Positions 26,091-32,722 of a stretch of 64,000 bases of DNA are shown piece by piece. The DNA is from Bacillota bacterium (lineage in GTDB: Bacteria; Bacillota; UBA4882; UBA8346), in assembly GCA_023426245.1 (NCBI GenBank), contig JAFABB010000003.1, forward strand, positions 140,157-204,156, given 5' to 3'. The position numbers were made by a program, and so were the translations under genes. How positions within the stretch are numbered: position 1 is the first letter of the stretch; each line of letters starts with the position of its first letter. The notes below the pieces were generated by a model. The model saw only the letters and a program-made list of their open reading frames with translations, was not told the DNA's origin and did no database searches.

Positions 26091-26209
26091 GGGCTGTTGC
26101 ACAAAAGTAATTGAAATCAATGAGATATACAATAAATTTCTATGATAAATATATGCAACCATAAACTTATTGTATATCTCTATCAATATTTTTTGCGACA
26201 GCCCCTTTT
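26091..26209. repeat. Large palindromic intergenic repeat, copy A (also terminator of the cluster)
   Basis: Outer arms GGGCTGT (26091-26097) and ACAGCCC, inner perfect arms GAGATATACAATAA (26122-26135) and TTATTGTATATCTC (26167-26180), ending in CCCCTTTT. The same design with outer GGCTGTC/GACAGCC and an ATACAATA core recurs at 30772-30890, and the core alone at 57910-57956. The element could fold end to end and terminate transcription. It has no ORF and no visible target duplication. Confidence 0.75.
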
Positions 26210-26305
26210 AAATTTTTCGGGAGTATGGTATCCGTAGAAAATAACGTCGAAATGAGCTGATTTAACAAAACCGTTTGCGTTTGGTCATTTTATGGAATGG
26301 GAAAA

Positions 26306-27086
26306 TCATTTGCTTAATTCGCTAATGGGAGCAGGATAGCGGATTTTTCGAGCTTTCGCCAGTGTTACATTTCTTCGGTAATAAAACCCGATATTTTGAA
26401 TGATGTGACGATAAATGACAGTCAGGGTATTTGTTCTGGTAAAGTCGACTTTAAAATCTCCGCTTTTGATACTTTTTATTAAATCTTCTATGCTATAAAC
26501 CGATTCCGGGAATAACATCAAACTCCGGCCGATCTCTTGAATTTGATGGGCATCGCTACCGGCCGTATTGGGTACTTTTAATGATTTTGATGCATAGTAA
26601 ACTTTAAACATGGCCCGAATGGTAGTTGTGGCGTTAAAACCTTCCAAGCCGTCTAATCCTAAATGGAAGATTTTAGAACCCAGGGAATTGAAATGAAAGG
26701 GATGGGCCGCTACTGCAATTCCTTTTTGGGCATGAATCTCATCAATTGTTTCCCGGGCGGATAATCCTTTTTTGATTTCCTGACGAATGTTATAGGCCAA
26801 TATATGCCCATCCCTGGAAGAAATCTCACATCCCGGCAGCAATAGGATATTTAGATTCTTTTGGGCAATGATGTTTTTGGCTTCATAGTATCCTGCCATT
26901 GAATCATGATCCGAAATCGAGATGATTTGAATGGATAAGGTTAATGGCTCTTCGTAGAATTTGTTCAACTGATTGCACGGAATCATAAAAGAGCGGGAAA
27001 TAAGGGAGGCGGGAATTGATATTGCTATGAATATGCAAGTCTGCCTTTAAGATTGTCTTCACTCCCTTGTTTTTGGATGTAGCCAT
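26306..27086 (-). pseudogene. PHP-domain phosphoesterase, broken by a frameshift
   Basis: Two overlapping minus-strand frames together make one PHP protein. The N-terminal frame (27086-26904) has the first metal motif KADLHIHSN and runs to SNHLDF before hitting a stop. The other frame (down to 26306) resumes with ISISDHDSMAGYYEAKN, the second motif, then GCEISSRDGHILAY, AAHPFHF and GSDAH, the remaining metal ligands. The junction needs a shift of one or two bases around 26900-26920. Restoring a second copy of the 11-nt ATCTCGATTTC would give an unbroken HLDFISISDHD, so loss of one copy of a tandem 11-mer is a plausible cause. A sequencing error is possible. Confidence 0.75.
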
Positions 27087-27346
27087 AGTTCCATATTAAT
27101 GAAAAAATGTTAAAGATGAGGCTATTTTGTGTTTAAATTCGGTTTAATCTCGAATAAAGATTCAATTTCCATATGATCATAGGGTTATAAAATTGATAAA
27201 TTCCTATGAAAGAATTATTCTCGGGAAAATATCAGTTATAATAGAATAAAAATGAGATATTCAATGCCAAGCAATGGAGCTGGGGGATACAGAGAAAACT
27301 GGCTTTTTAAATTAAATTGAGAAGAGAAGAAAACCCGGGAGCGGAA

Positions 27347-28057
27347 ATGGAGATATACCAGAAAAGACAAAGGCTGCTATATTTATTGGTCAGTTGCATA
27401 TTTTTATTGATTATCGTGCTTTTATTTGTTAATTATGGTGGTAAATTAATTTCGATCGTTAGCAATCCCGATAAGTTTCGAAAATTTTTGGCAGCTTATG
27501 GGTCAATGAGTGTTTTGGTTTTTATTTTAATGCAAATGATAGCAGTAATTTTAGCTCCTATTCCTAGTGAATTGTTGTTAATCGCCGGAGGGTATATTTT
27601 TGGAGCAATTTTGGGTTTTGTTTATTCCATCATTGGAATTTTGATCGGATCTTTCCTGGTATTTTTTATTTCCAGGATTTTTGGTTATGGCTTAATCAAA
27701 ACTTTGATACCGGAAAAACAATTCAATCGCTTCGCTTTTTTAGCCAAAACCCGAAAGTATGAAATCGGGCTTTTTTTATTGTATCTGATTCCGGAAATAC
27801 CGAAGGATATTCTAACATATATTGTTGGGTTAACTCCGGTAAATCCGCTGCGTTTTATTATCTTTTCCACTTTGGCCAGAATTCCTTGTGTAATCGGATC
27901 TACCTACATAGGAGCCAATCTCCGGCAGCGGAACTATATACCAATCATATTGATTATAATGATTGTAGGTGTTTTTTTGTTATCGGCTTATCTAAATCGT
28001 GACAGAATTCTTGTCATAATAAAGTCGTCATCCCACAAAGATGTCTCAGAGAAATAG
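27347..28057 (+). CDS. TVP38/TMEM64 (DedA-like) membrane protein, copy 1
   Basis: About 236 residues with five or six membrane segments. The family core is clear: PIPSELLLIAGGYIFG (about 77-92), a G-rich helix, and PEIPKDILTYIVGLTPVNPLRF (about 150-172), the paired re-entrant loops of the VTT/DedA fold that act in lipid scrambling or transport. Start ATG 27347 follows GGGAGCGGAA; an in-frame start ten codons upstream is less likely. The -10-like TATAAT near 27240 has no good -35. A paralogue with the same motifs is at 36106-36837 on the other strand. Confidence 0.85.
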   Translation: MEIYQKRQRLLYLLVSCIFLLIIVLLFVNYGGKLISIVSNPDKFRKFLAAYGSMSVLVFILMQMIAVILAPIPSELLLIAGGYIFGAILGFVYSIIGILIGSFLVFFISRIFGYGLIKTLIPEKQFNRFAFLAKTRKYEIGLFLLYLIPEIPKDILTYIVGLTPVNPLRFIIFSTLARIPCVIGSTYIGANLRQRNYIPIILIIMIVGVFLLSAYLNRDRILVIIKSSSHKDVSEK

Positions 28058-28078
28058 GTATTCGATAACTTGTAAAGT

Positions 28079-28100
28079 ACTTTTGCGACAACCTCTTTTT
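28079..28100 (+). repeat. Relic of the 3' arm of the palindromic repeat
   Basis: ACTTTTGCGACAACCTCTTTTT resembles the end of copies A and B (TTTTTTGCGACAGCCCCTTTT) in 17 or more positions. The matching 5' arm is not seen, so this looks like a decayed copy that ends TVP38 copy 1. Confidence 0.4.
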
Positions 28101-28190
28101 AAGGGGGAAAGATAAAAGGGTTAGAAATGAAGGGTGATAGAGTAAACTTTTCATTCAAACCTCAAATTGACGGGTCATGAAAATATTCAC

Positions 28191-28218
28191 AACCACTGAT
28201 AAAGTGGTTTTTTATTTT
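28191..28218 (+). terminator. Rho-independent terminator in a gene-free stretch
   Basis: AACCACT-GATAA-AGTGGTT followed by TTTTTATTTT. It lies about 130 nt after the TVP38 gene. A 17-codon ORF from ATG 28127 with weak GGG upstream is the only reading before it, so it may end a read-through transcript or a short RNA. Confidence 0.6.
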
Positions 28219-28263
28219 AAATCAGTAATAGGGAAGTTGGCTGTTATAGTTTTCCTTTAGTTT

Positions 28264-28473
28264 TTAAATGTGCTCTTCCAAAGCTGGAATTTTCCTGGAG
28301 ATATTATCCTTTTTTGCCTGCTGATTGGCTAAGATTTCCGTCTTGGTGGTTAATAAACTGCCGATTACAAGGAAAGATGTTCCAAGCACAGCTAAATCCA
28401 GATCATTGAGATTATCGGATAAAGCTACCGATAAAATGGTTTCAAAAAATAATATTTGGTTTGGCTTATGTCG
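28264..28473 (-). pseudogene. Remnant of a small protein gene without a usable start
   Basis: On the minus strand 69 sense codons run open to TAA at 28264. The reading LNDLDLAVLGTSFLVIGSLLTTKTEIL looks like coding sequence, with a helix and amphipathic tail, but there is no ATG, GTG or TTG near its 5' end and no ribosome site. I take it as the decayed end of a small membrane-associated protein of Bacillota. The rest of 28058-28700 holds only the terminator, a hairpin at about 28534-28570 (CCAAAAGATTGG with CCAATTCTTTTGG) and the DUF441 ribosome site. Confidence 0.3.
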
Positions 28474-28700
28474 TTAGGCATGGTGTGTTTGGCTTAAGAA
28501 CCCTCCTATTTTGTAGTTTATGTTGGAGCCAAAAGATTGGAATAGAGACAAAACCAATTCTTTTGGAACCCAGGTGGAATGGATCTTATCATGATCGAGT
28601 GACATAAGAGGGAGCCGATAAAAAAGAAGAGCAGCTTGGAGGGTCAAGAGTTATTTTGTGAAAAGGATGGGAATAGGTTTAAAAAATAAGGAGAAATAAA

Positions 28701-29162
28701 ATGATGGACAGTACTTATATTCTCTTGGGAATATTCATCATAGCGGTAATTGGTAAGGCCAATTCGGTGGCTGTCGCTGTGGGAGCGCTTTTATTAGTTA
28801 AATTGGCCAACGCAGAGGCAACGCTATTTCCCTTTCTTCAAAAGGAAGGGATGTTTTGGGGACTGGTTTTATTAATCGCAGCAATTATGGTTCCAATTGC
28901 CCAGGGGAATTTTGGTTTCACCCATATCGGCAAAGTTTTGACTTCGTGGCTAGGATTGATGGCTTTGCTATTGTCGCTTTTAACAACTTACCTAAGTGGA
29001 CTCGGGTTACGTTTTTTAACCGTTCAGCAACATAGCGAGATCATGTTGGCCTTAATTTTGGGAGCGGTTTTAGCTTCGGCTTTCTTAGGAGGTGTGCCGG
29101 TTGGACCTCTAATAACCTCAGGCTTGTTGGCCTTAATTGCCAGGGCTTTTTCGAAATCGTAA
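28701..29162 (+). CDS. DUF441 (UPF0756) family membrane protein
   Basis: 153 residues with four or five membrane helices. FPFLQKEGMFWGLVLLIAAIMVPIAQG (residues about 43-69) and GVPVGPLITSGLLALI near the C-terminus are characteristic of the DUF441/UPF0756 family. No function is established for it. Ribosome site AAGGAG precedes ATG 28701; a second ATG follows directly. It is monocistronic or co-transcribed with the small gene at 29307. Confidence 0.88.
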   Translation: MMDSTYILLGIFIIAVIGKANSVAVAVGALLLVKLANAEATLFPFLQKEGMFWGLVLLIAAIMVPIAQGNFGFTHIGKVLTSWLGLMALLLSLLTTYLSGLGLRFLTVQQHSEIMLALILGAVLASAFLGGVPVGPLITSGLLALIARAFSKS

Positions 29163-29306
29163 ACCGGGTATTTATCGGAAAGATTATGAGAAGTTTTTAA
29201 AAAGATATAGATTCCCTTATATTACTAAAGGATTTTTTGGGCATCCAATCGAAATCAAAACAATGAGAAACGAATTGATTTAAATAATTTCGATTGAGGT
29301 GCGCTG

Positions 29307-29591
29307 ATGAATCGTTTGACAGATTTTCAAAAACGAATGATAGTCATAGGAATAGCAGCTTTTATGATATTGCTTGGAGTGGCCCAAGCCCTGATCAAAA
29401 CGGACTTTTTTACCCAACATAAGCGATTAATCGACGAAGTAACTTTTGTATTAATGTTAATTGCGGCAGTTCTGCTTTTCAGTAAAAATAAGCCTAAACC
29501 CGAAGAGCCGAAACCGGCGGATGTTGAGAAACAGACAGGTGATATGGAAAAAACCTTGGAAGGGGCTCAACCTCAAAATTCAAAGGAATGA
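29307..29591 (+). CDS. Small membrane protein with a charged Pro/Glu-rich tail
   Basis: 94 residues: two membrane helices (about 11-27 and 43-58) and a soluble tail of KPKPEEPKPADVEKQ character. GAGGTG precedes ATG 29307 and a terminator follows at 29602, so it looks like a real transcribed gene. I do not recognise the family; the layout is that of a small inner-membrane protein with its C-terminus in the cytoplasm. Confidence 0.6.
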   Translation: MNRLTDFQKRMIVIGIAAFMILLGVAQALIKTDFFTQHKRLIDEVTFVLMLIAAVLLFSKNKPKPEEPKPADVEKQTGDMEKTLEGAQPQNSKE

Positions 29592-29601
29592 ATAGATTCT
29601 T

Positions 29602-29631
29602 AAAAGACTTTCCATACAGGGAGTCTTTTTT
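29602..29631 (+). terminator. Terminator after the small membrane protein gene
   Basis: AAAAGACT and AGTCTTTT form the stem around a 12-nt loop, continuing into a T-run. Confidence 0.75.
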
Positions 29632-29733
29632 GTTGAGTATTTCATATTTTTTGCGGGATAACGAATAATAAGGGCAACGGATGGATTACCGACACTTTAG
29701 ATCTTTGGTTGATCTTTTAAAAATAGGAGGCTA

Positions 29734-30165
29734 GTGTGGGGTTTGGAACACTTAACCGCTGAGATGATCATGAATGAAATACCGGGGGTCCGGCTTAACT
29801 CTTGGGTACAAGAAAATATTATGACTACGCCACCATTGTTTGCTTATACGGAGAGAGGCGGACCAGACATGTCTTATTTCCCCGGGGGACATCAGAAAAG
29901 AATTGCCGTCGGTGATCGGGCTCTTGCCGAAAAGATACCGGGATATTCGACCGATATTGCTGAAGCCTGGAAAGTTGTTGAGACGATTAACTCAAGAGGT
30001 TGGCAGTTTTGCATTCGTCTGAACCAGGACGGCCGGGTTATAGCGGAGAGTGGCCCCGGAAATTGTAATTCCAGTAATTTTTTTAATGATGATCAATATT
30101 TTGAGACGGTTCCGGAGGCCATTTGTAAAGCCACTTTGCTTGGGATTCTAGAATCCCAAATTTGA
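29734..30165 (+). CDS. Phage ABA-sandwich domain protein
   Basis: 143 residues starting at GTG 29734 after AGGAGG. The C-terminal half carries PGYSTDIAEAWKVVETINSRG and TVPEAICKATLLG, the pattern of the phage ABA-sandwich domain family (short helix-sheet proteins of phages and their hosts, function unknown). The N-terminal half is unrecognised. No integrase or structural phage gene is near, so this is a stray cargo gene, not evidence of a prophage. The end of the ORF contains a perfect 20-nt palindrome. Confidence 0.65.
   Translation: MWGLEHLTAEMIMNEIPGVRLNSWVQENIMTTPPLFAYTERGGPDMSYFPGGHQKRIAVGDRALAEKIPGYSTDIAEAWKVVETINSRGWQFCIRLNQDGRVIAESGPGNCNSSNFFNDDQYFETVPEAICKATLLGILESQI
30140..30159. 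other. Perfect 20-nt palindrome at the end of the ABA-sandwich gene
   Basis: TTGGGATTCTAGAATCCCAA is fully self-complementary and lies over the last codons of the gene. There is no U-tract. It could be an RNA hairpin or a protein-binding site. Confidence 0.4.
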
Positions 30166-30240
30166 GGAGCCGGTGTTTCTGGGTAATTGTATTATTCAAA
30201 CCGAAGTTGCCATAACCCAAAAGAAGGAATCGGCTATAGG

Positions 30241-30269
30241 TTGTAAAAGGGGTTCTAATTTGCTATAAT
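30241..30269 (+). promoter_or_regulatory. tRNA-Arg promoter
   Basis: TTGTAA, a 17-nt spacer and TATAAT, about 43 nt upstream of the tRNA 5' end. Confidence 0.65.
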
Positions 30270-30312
30270 ATTAACGTTCTTTGAAAATAGTTTCCATAAT
30301 TGTTTTTTAAAT

Positions 30313-30388
30313 GGCCCTGTAGCTCAGAGGATAGAGCAGCGGTTTCCTAAACCGTGTGTCGGATGTTCGACTCATCTCAGGGCCGCCA
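30313..30388 (+). tRNA. tRNA-Arg (anticodon CCT)
   Basis: A full cloverleaf: acceptor GGCCCTG pairs with CAGGGCC, the D-arm is TAGCTCAGAGGATAGAGCA, the anticodon stem-loop is CGGTT-TCCTAA-ACCG with anticodon CCT, the T-arm holds GTTCGACTC, and CCA is encoded (30386-30388). It reads AGG codons. It has its own promoter and terminator. Confidence 0.95.
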
Positions 30389-30405
30389 ATATTTTTAAAA
30401 TATTT

Positions 30406-30440
30406 GGGATTGTCAAAAGATCGATTTGACAATCCCTTTT
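30406..30440 (+). terminator. Terminator of tRNA-Arg
   Basis: GGGATTGTCAAA and TTTGACAATCCC form a 12-bp perfect stem followed by TTTT. Confidence 0.9.
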
Positions 30441-30466
30441 CTAGCTCAGAGGGAGCTTTTAGTTTA
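30437..30466 (+). repeat. Stray copy of the 21-nt repeat element
   Basis: CTAGCTCAGAGGGAGCTTTTAG repeats the junction of the last units of the 4928-5158 array (GTAGCTCAGAGGGAG and GCTTTTAG). It sits directly behind the tRNA terminator, and 12 nt of the array unit (GTAGCTCAGAGG) also equal part of the tRNA D-arm. Confidence 0.45.
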
Positions 30467-30771
30467 CTTCCCGCTAAAAACCTTATGGAACCACGAAAGG
30501 CATGAAAAAACACGAAAATGGGAATCGAAAAGATGCGCCGGTGAGAGTGGCGGATGAATCCATGGAGGTTTACTCTTCCTCATATTGATTTGGCCTCCAT
30601 ATGCCAATATATGCCCCTGGGCTTCCCCCGGAGCAGAAAGATAACGCATATTGCCCAATTATGGTATATATTTCAGATGCTGAACATTGATGAACACACA
30701 TTTAAATATTCTTTCTCGGATGAGGGTTTTGCAAAGTGTTTTATAATACAGACCCACGATTAAAACGGAGA
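30467..30771. other. Gene-free stretch after the tRNA
   Basis: I see no supported gene here. It contains GAACCACGAAAGGCATG followed by AAACACGAAAATGGG (30487-30522), a short-period CACGAA motif of the kind found dispersed in many environmental genomes, and AT-rich sequence leading into palindromic copy B. ORFs on either strand lack ribosome sites. Confidence 0.4.
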
Positions 30772-30890
30772 GGCTGTCTAAAAAGCAATTCAAAATCAAT
30801 AAGAAATACAATATATAGATTCATCGAATATGTCGACTTCAATATATTGTATTTCTTTATCGTAAAAATTTACTTTTGGGACAGCCCCTT
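30772..30890. repeat. Large palindromic intergenic repeat, copy B
   Basis: Outer arms GGCTGTC (30772-30778) and GACAGCC (30880-30886), inner arms AGAAATACAATATAT (30802-30816) and ATATATTGTATTTCT (30842-30856), then CCCC and a T-run. Same architecture as copy A. On the minus strand it precedes nothing; on the plus strand it ends the stretch after the tRNA, and the minus-strand gene at 30903 begins its 3' end just beyond. Confidence 0.7.
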
Positions 30891-30902
30891 TTTTTAATGT
30901 TA

Positions 30903-31085
30903 TTAGTCGAATATACTTAAAATAGCCGACTTAATGGGACAAGCTTTAAGTGTACATTCCCCGTCATGTTCACAGATCATGGAAACTGATTGCTTGTCGT
31001 AACCAACAGATTGAACTGTGATTGTTCGGCCTTCATTGTATACCGGGCAACTTCCTTTAAAGAATTTAGTTGTGGTGTGGGTCAT
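30903..31085 (-). CDS. Small four-cysteine protein of unknown function
   Basis: About 60 residues from ATG 31085, which has AAAGGAG 9 nt upstream. The open frame begins nine codons earlier without a site. Cysteines lie in GSCPVYNEG and in CEHDGECTLKACP, a spacing that could bind zinc or form disulfides. No signal peptide is seen, so it is presumably cytoplasmic. I know similar short uncharacterised proteins from Clostridia but no function. Confidence 0.6.
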   Translation of the reverse strand: MTHTTTKFFKGSCPVYNEGRTITVQSVGYDKQSVSMICEHDGECTLKACPIKSAILSIFD

Positions 31086-31304
31086 GTTTCGTTTCTCCTT
31101 TGTGTCCGTCAAGGTCGAGGATTTTTTACGCTATAAATTTATCGTCATCTCATTGAAATAGATTAGAGGAAAGTTCCAATAGCAGGGATGATATTTTGAA
31201 AAAGCATCGAGAAGATAGAATGACATGGGGAACTTTTTGGAGTTCAAAGCGTTGATGTAATTATCAACTCCCTTTTTTCATTATGTAAATCCTCCTCTGA
31301 TTTA

Positions 31305-31337
31305 CCCCGCTACCTGCTTGGTAGTGGGGATTTTTTA
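31305..31337 (+). terminator. Terminator with no obvious gene in front of it
   Basis: CCCCGCTACC and GGTAGTGGGG form a 10-bp stem (one G-T wobble) followed by ATTTTTTAT. The 31113-31304 stretch before it has no protein gene with support. GGAAAGTTCC and GGGGAACTTT in it could pair, so a small RNA is possible but unproven. Confidence 0.6.
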
Positions 31338-31384
31338 TCTTTGAGCCGGTATTATAGCGAAATCTCCCGTGTAGACATTATTGA

Positions 31385-31417
31385 AAAAGGATGCCAACCA
31401 AAGGGCATCCTTTTTCT
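31385..31417 (-). terminator. Terminator of the YjcZ-like gene
   Basis: AAAAAGGATGCC and GGGCATCCTTTTT form the stem, with T- and A-runs on both strands. It lies 20 nt beyond the stop of the minus-strand microprotein gene. Confidence 0.75.
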
Positions 31418-31436
31418 AAGATATTGGATTCAAGGA

Positions 31437-31550
31437 TTAGATGAAACCACCGCCACAGAAACAGCAGAAAAGTAAGAGAATGACTATTATCCAAATAAAG
31501 CCGCCACCGCCAAACCATTCAGCATTTACACCAGCGCCATCGGCTCCCAT
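31437..31550 (-). CDS. YjcZ-family-like sporulation microprotein
   Basis: A 37-residue ORF too short for routine calling. ATG 31550 follows AGGAGGTG by 7 nt. The peptide has Gly-rich ends (FGGGG and CGGGFI) around a single hydrophobic helix (FIWIIVILLLFCCFC), the layout of YjcZ-type small hydrophobic proteins of spore formers, which are made in the mother cell or forespore with unclear roles. It is followed by a good terminator. Cys-rich CCFC at the helix end is unusual. The plus-strand ORF across this region is its shadow. Confidence 0.7.
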   Translation of the reverse strand: MGADGAGVNAEWFGGGGFIWIIVILLLFCCFCGGGFI

Positions 31551-31698
31551 TTCACTACACCTCCTAGGAAAGTTTAATCTATTTTATGCCCTGGCTGAAA
31601 TGAATGGGATATGGCAAAAGTAATTTATAAGACATTACTTTGATTATTATCCGGTGGTATACGTCCGCTTTAAGTATTCAACCAATTGGTGCGGACCA

Positions 31699-32406
31699 TT
31701 ACTGATTTTTTAGAATAACCCCTTGAATATTCTTATCCAGCATAGACACAAAGTCCTTGGCATCCTGAAAAGTTCCTACCACGTCAGCAAAATGGACAGG
31801 TACAGCAACGGCAGGATGAATAATATTCGCAGCATCGGCAGCTTCTTTAGCCGTCATGGTATAAGTCCCTCCGACTGGAAGAAAAATCACGTCAGCCTTT
31901 ATACTCTTCATTTCGGGGATTAAATCGGTGTCTCCCGCTATGTAATAAGTTATATTGTTGATGGTACAGATATATCCAACCCAGTTGTTTTCTTTGGGGT
32001 GAAAAGTTTTGTTGGTATTATAAGCGGGAATAGTCTCAAATTTTATTCCTTGATTGGAAAATTCCCTGTTGGGAGCCACAGCTATAACATGCTGTATGCC
32101 TTCGGCTTTTGCTTTGTCAACCCCGTCTGCTGGAATGAAAAGGGTTGTATCCGGTTTCATAACCTTTTTAAGATCAGGAATTGAAAAATGGTCTCCATGC
32201 GTATGGGTTATGAAGACAATATCCGCATCATGAGGTTCACTGCTCATTCGGAAGGGATCAAAGTAAACCGTTTTTTCCCCCTGAATCCTGATAGTCGATT
32301 GCTTCAAATGAGTTACATTCTTTAAATATGCATTCCCATCAATTTGGGCATAGACGAGTCCCCCGAATATCAACGCCGAAGTAAATAGTAACAACAATTT
32401 CCCCAT
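31699..32406 (-). CDS. Exported MBL-fold metal-dependent hydrolase
   Basis: 235 residues. The first 20 form a signal peptide or N-terminal anchor (LLLLFTSALIFGGLVYA). The metallo-beta-lactamase motif THTHGDHFS (about residue 67) and later IAGDTDLI and VPVHFAD supply the metal ligands of the UPF0173-like beta-lactamase-fold hydrolases. Substrate unknown; not an antibiotic beta-lactamase by its motifs. AGGAGGGATTGGA precedes ATG 32406. Confidence 0.85.
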   Translation of the reverse strand: MGKLLLLFTSALIFGGLVYAQIDGNAYLKNVTHLKQSTIRIQGEKTVYFDPFRMSSEPHDADIVFITHTHGDHFSIPDLKKVMKPDTTLFIPADGVDKAKAEGIQHVIAVAPNREFSNQGIKFETIPAYNTNKTFHPKENNWVGYICTINNITYYIAGDTDLIPEMKSIKADVIFLPVGGTYTMTAKEAADAANIIHPAVAVPVHFADVVGTFQDAKDFVSMLDKNIQGVILKNQ

Positions 32407-32463
32407 TCCAATCCCTCCTATTTCGAGTCCTTTTTTTATTGTAGCATAATTTTTCCAAATTAG

Positions 32464-32580
32464 AAGCGGTATAATGAAGAAAGGTTATGTTGGGCAGTTC
32501 TTGACGGCTTGGCTTTGGAATTTGTTACTGAAATACAAAAAGGTGGTCCAGAGTTAATAACCCGGCAATCTCCCGGATAA
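32464..32580 (+). pseudogene. C-terminal remnant, possibly of a TetR-type regulator
   Basis: A stretch of 38 codons opened by an in-frame TAG at 32461 reads WAVLDGLALEFVTEIQKGG before TAA 32578. The phrase resembles the C-terminal dimer helices of TetR regulators (ALDGLALxxL). No start, ribosome site or HTH lies upstream. I treat it as a decayed gene end; the assignment is weak. The remainder of 32407-32722 holds only the terminator of the GH28-like gene. Confidence 0.25.
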
Positions 32581-32672
32581 GGGTTTCATTTTTGTTTATC
32601 GATATTTTGATAACCATCAAACTGAACCCCACAAATTGGATTTATAATAAGGCCGAATCTATTGATTGAATT

Positions 32673-32706
32673 AAAACTCCTGGTAGCAAATAAGACCAGG
32701 AGTTTT
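32673..32706. terminator. Terminator of the GH28-like gene
   Basis: AAAACTCCTGGT and ACCAGGAGTTTT form a perfect 12-bp stem with A/T tracts on both sides, 17 nt past the stop of the minus-strand gene. Confidence 0.85.
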
Positions 32707-32722
32707 AATTTTGAGATATTGT

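Noticed and set aside
26091..26209. Insertion sequence or transposase remnant
   Set aside because: The palindromic element has no coding potential and no visible target-site duplication. It is kept as a repeat.
29734..30513. Prophage or integrative element at tRNA-Arg
   Set aside because: Only one phage-type gene is present. No integrase, structural gene or direct repeat of the tRNA 3' end was found.
31441..31623. 60-codon plus-strand ORF with Pro-rich N-terminus
   Set aside because: Antisense of the YjcZ-like microprotein, which has the ribosome site and terminator.
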